Assembly: GCA_036023115.1 (NCBI GenBank)
Contig: JAYKKT010000064.1
Span: 7,944,501-8,008,500 of the forward strand
Direction of reading: 5' to 3'
Length of the DNA stretch: 64,000 bases
From: Brasenia schreberi
Lineage: Eukaryota > Streptophyta > Magnoliopsida > Nymphaeales > Cabombaceae
In this document: positions 33,699-47,500 of the stretch, piece by piece
Layout: every line of letters begins with the position of its first letter
Numbering within the stretch: position 1 is the stretch's first letter
Program-made: the position numbers and the translations under genes
Notes under the pieces: model-generated
Seen by the model: only the letters and a program-made list of their open reading frames with translations
Databases searched by the model: none
Told to the model about the DNA's origin: nothing

Positions 33699-34950
33699 AG
33701 TCATACTATGAAATTATGGGAAAGAATTATTGAACTTAGGTTAAGACAAGTATCGAGTACAATAGAGAACCAATTTGGATTCATGTCCGGTAGATCTACT
33801 ATTGAAGTGATTCACCTATTTAGATGTCTTGTGGAACATTTTAGAGCTAAAAAGAAGAATCTTCACATGATATTATTTATTAAAATAGAAAAGCTTATGA
33901 TAGGGTGCCAAGAGATGGTCTTTGGAGAACCTTGGAATAGATAGGTATCCCATTGATATACATAAATCTTATACGAGACTGGTACGATGGTGCAAAAATA
34001 TGTGTGAGGACTCATGAAGGAATGACAGACTCCTTTGAAGTTAATATTAGGTTACGTCAGGGATCAACTTTAAGTCCATATTTATTTATATTGGTCATTG
34101 ATGAGTTAACAAAACATATTCAAGATGAAATACCTTGGTGTATTTATTTGTAGATGACATTGTGTTGGTAGATGAGTCTAAGGAAAAAGTTAATAGGAAA
34201 TTAGAACTATTCAGAGAAATGTTAGAAAGTAAAGACTTCTGACTTAGTAGAACAAAGACAAAATATATGGAATGTAAGTTATCATTTGGGTACTTTAGAA
34301 GAAATAGAAATTAAGATTGACACATATTACATCCCTCAAAAGGAAAGTTTTAAATACTTAGGATCAATTTTTCAAAGTGATGAAAAAATTTATGGAGATG
34401 TTACGCATAGAATTAATGCCGGTTGGTTAAAATAGGGAGGAGCATCAGGTTTTCTATGTGTTAAGAAGATATTATTAAAGTTGAAAGGTAAATATTATAA
34501 AACAACAATTAGACATGCTATGTTTTATGGTTCCGAGTGTTAGGTGGTTAATCATCAACATATATAAAAGATGTTCGTAACAAAAATGAAGATGTTAAGA
34601 TGAATAAGTGGTCACAGAAGTAAAGTCCGTATACATAATGAGGTTATTAGAAACAACTTGGAAGTAGCACCAATACAGGATAAAATGAGAAAAAAATGTT
34701 TAAGATGGTTTGGACATGTAGAAAGATGATCAAAGGACGTTCTTGTAAGAAGATATAAAAACTAGATTGTGAAAATGTTAAAGAGGAAGAGGACGACCAT
34801 AAAAATGTTAGAAACAAACAATTAAGAATGATCTAGTTTATATTAAGTTAACTGCTAGCATGACACATGTTAGGGTACTGTGGAAACAAAGAATTCATTT
34901 AGCCGACCCCAACTAGTATGAGATGGGAAAAGGCTTAGTTGTTGTTGTTG
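33699..34950 (+). mobile_element. RTE LINE copy 3, 5'-truncated, with 10-bp target duplication
   Basis: Begins inside the RT domain (CATACTATGAAATTATGGGA) and ends in (TTG)n. It is flanked by TTGTATCATT at 33689-33698 and 34951-34960. RT blocks are visible with frame breaks ([18 protein letters not shown] at 33708-33944, [20 protein letters not shown] at 33953-34153, and a VDDIVL region near 34150). 5' truncation is typical of target-primed reverse transcription. Confidence 0.88.
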
Positions 34951-34960
34951 TTGTATCATT

Positions 34961-37900
34961 TTTTAACTTTTCCATTGAACGTGTTAAAACAGTAGGCTGA
35001 GTGTTCCTTAAATTGGTAAAATATTGTCTGTGAAAAATATATAGTGTCACAGCAGTTGAGAAGATGAAGCAAGAGCCACCTGAAGGTTGGTCCCGTATGT
35101 ACATGTGGTATTTGTTATATTGATAATGTAAAGGATGATGGTAATTTGTTAAACTTACTATTTTTGCTTTTGTATGACTTGCAGTTCTTTTTCTTCAAAG
35201 TGTCGTTGTCTTTGTTGGACATACAGATTGTTGATGCACCCTTTTGATGGATGAAGCATGGTTGTTGGTCTGTTTGCTTTTTGACATTAATGCTTTGGGT
35301 CATTTTTGTTCTTCCAGTATATTGAGTTGTGATAATCATGTTCTAGCAAATTGGCGTTGGCATTTATGTCAAGTGCAACTAAGCAAAGTCAAATATACAC
35401 TTTGACTTGGACAATCTATTGGACTGGACTATTCCTAATGTTCACTCTAAGGGATCCAGTAGTTCACATGTTCAGATCCTGTCAGCCCACCAAAATTATT
35501 AGTATAGTGGATATAGGGACAATTGATTCTATTATTTGCCTTTTCATCAAGCAGCAATGCTGTCTTTAGTCACTCTGCCTAAGTGTTTTTTACGTAGAAT
35601 GCAAAAGAAGTGCATGCTTTATGTACTTTACCAAGAGAGCAGCTAATGTCCTTTGTTTGACCAGTGATAACTTGCGCATGAGAGTGGTTCAAAAGTAATG
35701 TTTGTCCTGCATTGGCTGGAAAATGGTACTGCTCTCTTCTCACCCTCACAGTCTAGTAAAAGTCATGGTGCACATTCATAAGAAAGGGGGAATGGGAATA
35801 TTCACCTTTTCTTTACTTCAGAATCAGAAGACGTTTTCATAGTATGAACAGCTCCAGCACCCACCCACAGAAACATACACCTCTTCCCCTGCCAAGTGGG
35901 ATTAGAGAAGAGAATGTAGTGTTCAAGTACCGGCTGTTTTAGAAATCAGGCCCTAGGGATGTGATGTATATGCTTTGATTAGTCAAACATGGTTTAGACC
36001 ACCAATTTCAGTATAAGAACAATTTCTTGGAGAGTATCGGACAGAATGATAAATGACATTCAGAACACCTCAGTCATATCTCTCATTTTATCTTTAACTG
36101 GTGCCACCCTAACTCCTGCCATGGACATGCATAAAAGGTTAAAAGTTTCAGTTATACTAATTGAGATACTTGGACTTTTTATTGTGTTGAATAGTCAACA
36201 GGATTTGTGTACTTCGACATCTTCACAATCTTGGTTTCACTCCTTTGAGATTGTCGCAGTTGAAAGTGAGAACAAATAGCAGAAAGAAGAAAAAGAGGGA
36301 GAAGGAAGCAGGGTTCTAGTCAGTGGGGTCGTACTGGACCTCTTTTCTTTTGTTCACAAGAAATTGAAGTAGAGCTGCATCTCAAACTTATCAATGCAAA
36401 CATTTTTACTCAGACCGCTCATGTATTCAACTTATTATGTGACAAATATAATTTCATGATACATTACGTACTCTAACTTATGTACATCTTTTATATGAAT
36501 GATCCACCTTATGTCCTTCACATCACCAAAGAGTCTTGGGAATCAAGCTATTAAGTGCCGTTTTCTCTAGTAAATTTTACTATATGTCAGAATGATAAAT
36601 GACATTATCCTCTTGTCACAGAAAGTTCCTTTCCCCAAAGGAATGTGCACTTGGCATGAATACCCTGGTTTGGTGCCTGACAGATGTTGGTACAATCAAG
36701 GTGAGACACTAGGCTTTTCTGGAGTTGTATTTTAGGAACGGACTAGTTTGAGTTCATCTTCATGTAAGAGGATGTTTCTTTCATGGTGGAGAGAGGGAGT
36801 TTGCTTACAGAAAAGAATATTTATGACACAAAAAAAGTTTCCTTTTTCCACGGCAAATTAGATGAGTAGATTGCTACGTCACATGAATACCATTGCTGCC
36901 AACGAGGATTCCATGTTGGATATGGCTAGATATTTATAGCTTTTCTTACTAATTTTATCAATTTCATATTTTGTATTAGAATTCATCAATTATTCAGTGA
37001 TAATAAGTTACAATAACCTTATCTTTTAATAGTTTTATGAGATATTACCAATTGTGTTATTCATTTTCTAAATATACCGGGCAAGAACTCCATATAACTA
37101 TAACTATAACTTATTGGTACTGGAATTTCTTTAGCTTTAGATAAAAGTTAAAACATGTAATTTATGCATTTGTCATCATGTTCCTGCATCCATGATTTTT
37201 GGTATTATTTTATCCTGCACCCACATCCTTGTGGCATAGGAAGACTGAGCCTATTTTGATGAAAAAGTAATCACCCGTTCAGGCATCTCTGGCTTTATCG
37301 GATAAAGGTGGTTAAGGGGTGGTCAAAGGGAAGATTCATTTTCAGGCCTCCTGGATTCCAAACTTTCTCACTTGTCATGCTTGCTACATCTTGGTAGAAA
37401 GTCAACTGTTCTGCAAGGTCCCTATTCCTTTTGAATGGAATGCTCTTAATGGAACATTTATCTATATTTTTGTTCATCAAAAGAAGCCTCTAAAGCTATG
37501 GGTAATTTCTGGATTGTAAGTGCTATTTATGGTGAACGATAACATAACATCTCAATTGTATCGTAGTTCATTGGTTTCTGAAGATATAGAAACCGGAATT
37601 TATGGTCACATGATTCGTAGCATGAAGCATACCAGACGTATATGTATGGAGGGATGATTCTAGAAAAGAGACTAAACTCAAAACATTGGTTCCTGCTAGG
37701 TGGTACAGTATACTAGCAAATATGCTAGCATTCTATATTTGCAAGACCAGCATATTGAAGGAAGGCTATGTTTAAACATTACATCAAACTTAAGTCAACA
37801 TTCACTGGATGTCGTCATCTTAGATCAATTTTTTTTCTTTTCAATAGTTGGTATTCATCTTAGTTTTAAAGTTTTTCTTTGGATTATGTTTTCGAGTCCT

Positions 37901-39191
37901 CTGTCGTGAGATCGATCCCTTTTATTCAACAATTATGTAGCAAAATGTGTCCATATGGACATCGACATGAAATGACTGACCTTTTGTTAGGCTGTTCTTA
38001 ATCCACACAAAACGGCCATGTGCTTGGTATAGGAAATTCCATTACTATTTGGAAATCATGCATGGTCCAACTTGATTAAATCAACTGGTTTAATTCAGCC
38101 ATTAATTGATTAATTTCCTTTAGTTTAAACAGTATTCTTGTGAAGAGATTTGTAAACTGCTGATAGGATCGCAACGAGTGTGATTTAATATGGTCAATTA
38201 ATATGGGTGACCATTAATAGCATGGTTATTGAGTTCCAAATTTATTGTTTGAAACCCGACCGAAAACCATCAACCATCAGTTATGGAACCATAACAAGTC
38301 CATGGTAGGAGTCAGTTACGGTTCTAGGTTACGATTTACCCGGAACCGAACAGGTTGAGGAGGAATGGGAAACACATGAACTGGAGAGTTATATACTTGC
38401 TCTCCCCTCTTCCATGGTAATGTCGAACAGATAAGTATATTGTGCACATGGATTCAATCGTGGGCTATTTCTCCAAAACTTCAGTGGCAAATTTTCAAGG
38501 TGGGGCATATAGTTGTACACTTTTATGAGTTCTGTATTATAGCCAACAGATTTTGCTGTTTTTTCTTTTCCAAATTTTATGTGGGGCAAACGCCAACCAC
38601 AACTCAATGTAAATCCGCAAATGTTATGGGTTTCAAACGACCAATATATTTAACAAATCCAATAAAATTAGATAGATCTATTTTTCTATGATCATTTTTC
38701 TATGTGCATTGTGTGTTAGACTTCTGCCTCCTCTTGTAACAAAAAAAATGTTATGATATGGCATGTACTTGTCTTATATGAAAGAAGTATTTATTTTTTT
38801 ATGTGATGAAGTAAGTTTGCCTCTTGAGAAATCTAAACTTGTGGCGTGGTTTCCTGAAATGCTAATAGTATTTGCATAGATCCATGTGAAATAGATTTTA
38901 TCAACAATTAGAAAATTTTAGTTTGTTTTATTATCGAGCATTATAACGGATTATGACAGGTGATAAATGAAAAGAATGCTCTGAAATGAAATAGAGTACT
39001 CCAATGCGAATTTGGCTGATGCTGCTTATTCCACAGACGCCTTTCTCTGATCTTATTTGACCAATGAGAGAGAGAAGGTGGTTTGGATGTTTTGAGAGGC
39101 AACTCGAGGTTTGATGAGAATGAGTGGGAATTTAGATGGTGAACATTGAGAAAGGGAGATGAAAGCATTAAAATTTAATGAATTGGAAGAA
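34961..39191. other. 4.2 kb without a recognised gene
   Basis: Mixed AT-rich sequence. Short open frames (for example 35351-35569, 36046-36279, 37319-37519) show no recognisable motif and no splice-consistent partner. A patch at 38220-38360 has GGAACCG/CGGTTC inverted motifs of the kind found in small transposons, but no ends could be drawn. A 3' UTR of the DUF3444 gene cannot reach here without crossing the RTE. Confidence 0.55.
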
Positions 39192-39199
39192 AATATTTA

Positions 39200-39973
39200 G
39201 GGTGTTACTAAAGGCTCACCTTTTTTACTTAGCGCTTACCTTGAAAATCCCCATATTACTTTTGTTATATAAAATACATTTTTCTTTCTCCATTACTCGC
39301 ATTTAAGGTGTGCTTTGCGTGCGTTTCTCATATAAAAGACTTACGTGAGGTGTAGGTCTTCTATATAAGGGAGATACATAAAGCACTAAAGCACGAGTCT
39401 TTCTTGCATAGGAGACACATATATGATGTATCTCCTTGTAAAAGAGATGCCATGGAGGAGTGTGTCTTTTCTCTACACTTTTTCTCTCTTCATCGTTGGC
39501 ACTTAAGGAGGCGTGCATCTCCTATATGAAAGAGACACATGAGGTGCGTGTTTTCTTTCCTGCATAGGAGACGTAAACCATAATGCATCTCTTCTATAAA
39601 AAAAGATGTGTCACATTAGTGTTGTCTCTTTTTTCGTTTTCTTAAGAGGGGTGAAGAGGAGGAGAGAGGAGCGATGAGTTCTGACCGTACGAAAGAATGA
39701 AAAAAGTGGAGAGAGAAGGACAACGACGGTGGATGTCTGATGACCAAAGGAAAAAGAGATATATGAGTGGCTAGCTTTAGTGCTCGGTTATGTTTACACG
39801 AGAGAGAGAAGAAAGAGGGTCAGCAGTCTGGCTCCAATTAGTTCTCGTATCAAAAGTGAGAAAAAATGAGAACGAACACGGGAAAGGGGAGAGCGGTGTG
39901 TGCTTGGTAAATAGAGATATTATAGAAAAGAGAGTATGTCCATAGTAATTTGGGGGTGTATTTAATAACTATG
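39200..39973. mobile_element. TIR element of the GAGAC-rich family, copy 2
   Basis: Bounded by AATATTTA (39192-39199 and 39974-39981). The inner ends are imperfect inverted repeats (left GTTACTAAAGGCTCACC; right, reverse-complemented, GTTATTAAATACACCCC). The interior repeats short inverted GAGACAC/GTGTCTC motifs and includes two tandem units that start GCACTTAAGGAGGCGTGC-like at 39318 and 39498. The AT-rich duplication could be chance. No transposase. Confidence 0.5.
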
Positions 39974-40060
39974 AATATTTAACATAATTATAAATGTTTA
40001 ACACAGTGATAGCCAATAAAATTTTGATTGACTATAGCAAAAGAAAAATAGACATGAACA

Positions 40061-40290
40061 TGCACTTGCGCTTATCACCAGAGGTTACATGATCCAATCT
40101 CTCTCTCCCCCCCACCCCACCCATATATGCACTTGCGCTTAGTATCAGAGGTTGCATGATCCAATCTCTCTCTCTCCCCCACCCCACCCATATATATATC
40201 ACAAAAGTATAAAATAAGTATGGGCATGCACTTGTGCTTATCATCAGAGGTTGCATGATCCAATCTCTCTTCCCCCCCCCCCCAATATAT
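40061..40290. repeat. Minisatellite of three units with C-tracts
   Basis: Three units start at 40061, 40128 and 40227. Each contains TGCACTTGCGCTTA (or TGTGCTTA), CAGAGGTTGCATGATCCAAT and a CTCTCTC-CCCC tract, mostly followed by ATATAT. Confidence 0.85.
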
Positions 40291-41017
40291 ACTGTGCATG
40301 CCATGATCTTAATTTGTATTAACAGAATATCATAAAGTTTTAGAGCGTGCATTAATTCATATTTGCAGAGTCACCATAAGCCAAGTATTAGTAGCTCGAG
40401 TTTCGCAAGAAAATTGAAAGAAAACCAAGAAAGTTTGAAAACATTTCAACATCTTAGAACTTATCAAATTTTGTTTGTGTCAATGCTTTGCAAAGATTTA
40501 TGAAATTTATTTTTCAACAATATTTTGTCAAATTCAAGTATATTATCTATCGATTATTGTCTACCATGACATTTAGTTGTTCATCAAGTTGAATAAGTAG
40601 GTTTTATATTAGTTTATTTTCGAAATAAGACTTGGTTGTTTGGTTACGTACAAGAATTGACTGATAAGTGACTTTCTTATTATACAATCATTCTTATATG
40701 TTTTTAGTTGTTGTGCTGATAGATCACATGTTAAAGTTAGATTGTTCAAAATAAAGGGATAGACATGGTTGGTTCATAATTGGGTCCACTGGTTTGAGCC
40801 GGAACCAGACCGGTCCTCAAACGGATTGGAATCAAATCCAGCCAAATTGGGCATGAAATCGGACCAGAACCGTACCTATAACAGGTGGTTTGGAATTGCT
40901 AGAGAACTGACGTTTTTGAACCATGCGGAACTACCTCAAGCCACATGACCCCATGTGCCTCGGACCTTGGCCCTAGGATCCCTTAAGCAATGCTCGCACA
41001 CCGGTCACTGTCACTTA
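40291..41017. other. Stretch without a recognised gene
   Basis: Contains CCGGTTC/GAACCGG-type inverted motifs at 40770-40930, suggestive of a decayed small transposon; no ends identified. Confidence 0.5.
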
Positions 41018-42310
41018 ACTACTACTATAACTAAGCCTTCTCACATATTAGATAGGATGGATTCTTTCCTTTCATAAAGCTGGATCATGTGTGATGCTAA
41101 CATCTAACTCAATATAACTTAGTTAATTTTATTTTTTTTCAAACAATTTGTGATGCTCTTTTTCCTCTTAACATTTTTACCGTCTAGTTTATAAACTTTT
41201 TACTAGAACTTTCTTTGGTTGCTTTCACGTATTCATGCTATTTTAAATGATTTTTCTCATTTTGTCATCTAATCTATTCGTGTCACTCTCAATTTATTTG
41301 TGATAACTTCACTACCTATACAATCTTTTCTCATGTGATTGTTCATCTATCTTAGCATCTTCTTTTGATAATTAAATGCTTAATACTCATAATCATATAT
41401 AATATAATTGATGTAATTGCTGCTAATATTTACATTTTAACTTTAATGGTATCTTTCTTGTAATATAGAATACTTTATGCATCTCTCTAATTTAACTAAT
41501 TTATATTAGTTTTATGCATAACGTCTCTTTTAATTTTCTTATTACTCTGAAAGACTAATTATAGGTATTTAAAGCTTTCCTTATAATGGATACAATTATG
41601 TTAATATTAGTTTCTCTATCATATGAAATAACCAAATGATTAAATTTATATTCTATATATTATATTTTTGTTCTACTAAGTTGAAACCTTTACTTTCTAA
41701 TATTTTTATTTATAGTTCCAATTTCTTCTTAACTTTTTCTTTAAACCCATCCACTAATACAATGTGATTCACAAATAATATATACCAAGGTATTTAATTT
41801 TGAATACACTTTATCAATTCATAAATAACCAAGGTAAATAAATATAAACTTAAAGCATACTCTTAATGTAATTGAATATTAATTTTAAAAAATCCATCAT
41901 TACTTCAAGAGTCTATACATATTTTTGCAACATTATACATGTCTTATAAGATGGATATTTTAAAGTAGACCCTTAATGTAGTTGAATATTAATTTTAAAA
42001 AAAATCTGTCATTACTTCAAGAGTCTTTACACATATTTGTGCATCATTATACATTTATCTTATAAGATTGATATATGCTAATGTGAATCATCTCTCTTTC
42101 AAAATTCTACAAAGAATATCTCTTACCATCCTATCAAAAGTTTTCTTTAAATAAAAAATACCTTTAGAATGTTTTATGCTTTTGCTCTAAAACATTTTAT
42201 AGGACATTCATAGCTTTGATAATAGATCTCCTTGGCATGAATTAAATTAATTTTTTTATTATACTTGTACTTGTCTTAGCCTATTTTGACTCAATTTTTC
42301 CTATAACGAA
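41018..42310 (-). mobile_element. Ancient RTE LINE copy
   Basis: Follows the RTE minus-strand consensus from the tail (ACTACTACTATAACTAAGCC in place of the TTG tail) through CATATTAGATAGGATGGATTC, the C-terminal region and RT, to CTTGGCATGAATTAAATT at 42232. Divergence is far greater than in the other copies, with no open frame left. Confidence 0.65.
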
Positions 42311-43999
42311 TCAAGAAACAATAAGAATAAAAAAATCAAAGAGAGAATCGATACACCCTTATTCTTGAGTTTTCTTGACTTTGGAAGGCTAGTTTTTACT
42401 AAGATCATTATATTTGTATTGCTTTATTTAAAATCTATTGATTTTAAAAATTTCAAGAAGATTTTTTATTTTGTGTGAAACAAGAGTTCTCTTAGGAATC
42501 ATGAATGGAAATGTGGCCCAAATGTGTCACTTTTCTTACAGGTGACACGATTGTGTCGCATCTCCTTCAACCGAAATGTTTTTAACCCGATATTTATTAT
42601 ACTTATTTTTATTACAAAATGACAAACAAATCAAATAGAAGTATTTATGATGAAAGCTATTCAGAGAAGACATTGATTGAGTGCAATGCTTATCATAGAA
42701 TGATTGAGTATTGTGATAATGAGTTCATTGTACTAGACGATGTATTTGGTGATTGATTGGCAAAAGAAGCAGATGATGAATTTGTTGATTGCGAGGGTGA
42801 TGGACTAGACTATTTACTTGTATTTGCAACTGGTTTAGGAGTCGTAATGAACGTATTAACTATGTAAGATTAATTGTGAAGAAGCATAACATTGTTACGA
42901 TTATTAATCGTTCAAAGACCAAAGGTATAATAAGCAATGTATAACATGATGTGGCAAAAGAGCTCTTCAATGGTCATGCTTTACCTATAATGTAACATGG
43001 TGTATGAGGTGTTATCACTTTTGTATTGCTTGTAAATATATATTTACTTAATATATTAAAATAAAGAGTATTGATGTATATGTATATAGAGTATTTACAT
43101 AAACTTTAACTCTAGTTTTAAAGTAAATGTTTCTCTCAAATCTTATATGCAATGTGACCTTTAAAGTTAAGGAGTAATCCAACATATCAAGACATCCCTC
43201 ATCCTCACCGTCTTTAATATCGATCTTAGTATTTGATGATGATGTATCCTCCTCATAATGTAAAAGGTCAATTTCTTATTCTCTTCATTGTTGTTTATAT
43301 TGGCGTTCTCCATATGACACCACATTGCGTTTCTTAAATGGAACCATGACATTATGATTTCGTACTTGTGTCCTATCAAACATATCTATATATTAAATAT
43401 TTTTATTTATAAGGTTGCACTCAAAGTGAGAGACGCGCCTTCGATGCGTCTCCCACTTGAGGGTGCATCTCCCAAGAGATGCATCACAAGTGTGTCTCCC
43501 AACTATGTGATGCTGAAAAATATCATTTCTTTCAACACTCAAAATGTCAAAATATGTTAAAAAATAAATAAAAATCTGTACAACACAAAATCAACAACAT
43601 ACATCGATAAATAGATGAATCTATTTTTAATCGGTTCAAGAAATAAAACATTTCCGGTTCATCTAAAATCGATCGTTTCGATGAATTTCAATCTATTTTT
43701 TAAAAATTATTTTATATCTTCTACTATGTGATTAAAATCAAACAAAAAACGAATAATAGTCGGAAAATTAGAGTTGCAAGTCGGTTCACGTGAGAAAGAG
43801 ACATTCTGCTTTTATTTTCATAATTATTGAAAATGTTTAAGGACATGTTATAAAAGAAGAAAAATTTAAGGTGTTTATATAGTAGGAGGAGCGTGCTATG
43901 TATTAATCTTGACTTTTCGATTTAGAGCGTTCCCGAATCGACGGTTTCAAACCGTAACCGCAGGCCGGTTCTACGTTTAAGGGGCAAAGGGAGGAGGGC
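42311..43999. other. Stretch without a confident gene
   Basis: 42620-42870 has a broken open frame (MTNKSNRSIYDESYSEKTLI and an acidic stretch) of unknown origin. 43415-43510 has GAGACGC and GCGTCTC inverted motifs like those in the repeats at 24.5 and 39.2 kb. Nothing else recognised. Confidence 0.5.
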
Positions 44000-44409
44000 A
44001 GTGGAGTCAACATGCCCTGTCTTGGGAATCAAACCGATATGAGGAGTCCGTCCGCGACGGCAGCAATAACACGTGCCTTCTCCTTCCCATTTCTTTCTGT
44101 AAATTATTTCCTTTCTCTGTTTTTCTCACCAACCCTTTCACTTCATATTTCCTCTCTAGCATTTGTGCCCGTCAAAGAATGCACAAAGGAAGAAACCGAT
44201 AAGCAACGGTCGATCTTGACCATGCTGAGCTGTTCTCACTGTTTTCCATTTACCAAGTTCGTTTTTGGTTTTGACCGAAATCTATCGATTTTGTGACTAA
44301 ATCTTCATTTTCTGGTCGATAGTTTTCCTGCATGCAGTTCATGTGTGCCTTTGGGAATGAAAAAAGCGATTCTTCCATGACGATCTGAAGAGGAGTAACG
44401 AGAGATATT

Positions 44410-44508
44410 ATGGCGGTGTTTGAGACGAGCGAAACGGAGAACAGTAGTGTGCCTTTTGGATATCTTCTCTCGGTGAAGATTGAGGATGGCATCTGGTGGC
44501 CGGCGCAG
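44410..44508 (+). CDS. PWWP gene exon 1
   Basis: ATG followed by 33 codons ([20 protein letters not shown]), donor GCGCAG|GTTAAT. Splicing here joins WWPAQ to VVGED, as expected for the family. Reading on gives a short nonsense tail to 44643. Confidence 0.75.
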
Positions 44509-47500
44509 GTTAATAAAAAAGATATCTGTTTTCTGCTTTTCTTGTTCTCCATTGATCAAACGTTTCGTTTTTACATCACTCTTGGATTATGGGTATCTAG
44601 CATCGCATGTGAAGGTTGTGGGCGAGGACTCGGCGGGTGCTAGGAAGACAAAGAATGAGAGATTTGAAGGAGCAGTCCTAGTTCGAATATACGGAAGCTA
44701 CCAACAGTGAGTGCAAACTCCCTGTGTAAAACTGCTTTTGAGTTCGAATATGCTTGCTTCCATGAACAAAGGCTACTTTGTAAATAGCTTCAATTAGAGG
44801 ATGATCAAGAAATCAGCTAGGGAGTGAAGATTCTTGAAGGAGACCACTTGGAAGCAGGATCTTGTGCATGAAATGACACAAAGCTTCACCACACCAAGTT
44901 GAGATGATTTTTTCATTTATTTTCCTTAGTAAGATCATTTTGCAGCACATATTTCAACTTTCAATAGATGATAATAGTGTTGGGCATATCGGTCCGTATC
45001 GTATGATAGAGTCATGCCAACCCGATACTATCGTTCAATATGACCCGTACAAGTCGTATTGATATGGGCGATACGGGTCTGGTGCGGGAGTTGAACCCTA
45101 TTTTTCGTGAACTTTGGCCTTTTGAAGGCATTTTTTCTTCATTTCTCCTCCATTTGTACTCATGTGAAGAGGAGATTTTGTCACTTGACTTACGAAACTA
45201 CCTTTTTTTCCGTCGTGAGAGTGCGATTTAGTCCAACTTTTGAGGTATAACCTTTTATTTTCTTTTGTTTCTCATAGTTTTTGTTGTATTTCTTGTATGA
45301 ATCACTATTTTCCTTTATTTCAAACTCATCTATGCATATATAAACCTTTGTTTTCGTTTGCTTTGATTTGATAATAGACTACACTTTTTTTATTAAATGC
45401 CCATATTATTTAAATAGACTACACTATTTTCCTTTATTTTCTGTGTACGTACTTACTATCTTATTAGATAATTTAAATTCATGGTATGCTATTTATTTTG
45501 ATTCAATGCCCATATTTGCCCCACTTATTTTAATGTATAACAATTCATTAGAATTTTCTGATTTTTATTTTCTATTTTAAAAAGTATTTTCAGAAAAAGT
45601 TTACGACACGCCATATTGTATCATGGAAAAAATGTTACAACGCTACAAACAACATTGGATGATAATAGCAACATGACTCCAATTTAATAATTTTAACTAG
45701 TTTAATTGGGATTTTTTTTTGAAAATTTGGGGTGTCCGTCTTCCATTTGTTTGTGTACAGCTTAACTAAGTTCAGCGGATTCTATCAATTCTAATGCATC
45801 CTAAACTGCATCAGAAATTTCAGGTCCATTTTCTTGTTACTTGAGTAGAAAAACCTGTGTTGTCAGTGGAAGACTTGTAACTAATTTGGAGTATGTTCAC
45901 TTTCACTGAACTGCAATCAAAGACGGTCATATGTGCGGCTTGCAAAACATGGAGGCAATTTTTAGAAGGGATTATTATCTGAAGATACCTTTTGCAAATA
46001 GGGTTCTGATTGCTTCTCATTGGAGGGGAAGGTGCTGGGTTCAGCAGGTTGACGTGTAGCATTTTCTGATGTAGTAACTTTATGCTTGTTGCAGTTTGTA
46101 CGTGGACCCTACGATGTACCTCTCTGAGTTCAACAATGTATGTCCTTGAACTTTACGTCTGGGAATTCTTTATTCAATTTAGTTGTTTCTCTGTTTGTTA
46201 AAAAATGTTGTTCACTTGTTCGACATGATCTTTTAGATTCTTGAGAAAAATGCTGGTGATTTAAGTGCAACCTTTCAGAAGTTTCTGAAGCTGGTAAATT
46301 AGTTCTTGAGTACTTTCTGCTTTCAATATCATTGTCTCAGATTTTCCAAGAATGAACACTTGCTATGTGTTTACAGGAGCTTAGGCATGTCAAAGCTCTT
46401 AAGACAAAATCTTCCAAGTCGAAAGGTTTGTTAATCCTTGTTACATGCGTTTTCTATCTGCTATAGTGTTTTAAGTTTGTAACATATGCCTCTTCTCATC
46501 TTTGAAGGAACTCTTCCAGTTGATACATATTTTATTTCTATTATGCTAGTTGTCATGCAGAATTGTTCCCAACTCCCTCAATGTGTTTGCCTTGAATTAA
46601 GCCATTTCCCATGGAAAATTTAGATGTGTTGTAGATTGTCACATGATACAAATAATTTTTTTTGCATGTATAGAATGTCACATGATGCAAAAGGAAAACT
46701 TTTGCATGTATAGAATCTTATTTTTCCATTTTTTCTGATCTTTTCTTGTCTGGTTGATATCTACAACTAAAAGTACTATGAATGCAATTCTAAGCATGGA
46801 CCTTTAAGCGTTTACAATGTGCACCATATTGCCTATCGATGATGACATAACTTTTGAGGGGAGGAGACGCTGCAGAACTTGCTTAGAATTTCTGGATGAA
46901 AAGAAATGTAGGGTGCAGAATCTCTAATGTCATGGCCGTACCTGGCTGCCTTGACAAGGAGAGGAGAAAATGATAAACTTGATATTGGATCGATGATGAA
47001 TGCCTGCAGTTGAAATTTAGTAGAATAATCCTAATTGATCCACCCAGAAATTTAACAATTGCTGCAAATACTCCCAAAATCTGCAAATCCTCATGCATCC
47101 CTGTATGTTACTGCCCTAATTTTTTTTTATCATGCTTGGAAACATATACTTGTCTTAGCTGACTTCTCTTTTTTGCCTTGAGCAAACCTTCGACTATAGT
47201 TATTTTCACTAAAAGTTTGTGTTACATAACACACTATTAAGTGAATGCCTGCACAAGGTAAGTTATTCTTTCTTAATGATTTCTTCCTATTAGACAAGCT
47301 TTAAGGGATGTAATGGCTGTTCTTTGTTAAATAATTAATTATTGTCAGTGTTATCTGTACTGTGCATATCAAATGATACATTGTAGATACGCGTCATATT
47401 GAACTCAAAAGTTACAACCCTCTAAATGTGCATCATATCATCATATTATGGGATGATATGTGCTATTCCAGCTGTATCTTCACTATTATGGTTTCTTTCT

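Noticed and set aside
38220..38360. Small transposon with GGAACCG/CGGTTC motifs (similar patch at 40770-40930)
   Set aside because: Inverted motifs are present, but no ends or target duplication could be placed.
40061..40290. CRISPR-like array
   Set aside because: Three unequal, degenerate units with C-tracts in a plant genome; a minisatellite.
44012..44296. 94-codon frame upstream of the PWWP start
   Set aside because: No homology and out of frame with the gene; more likely promoter or 5' UTR sequence.
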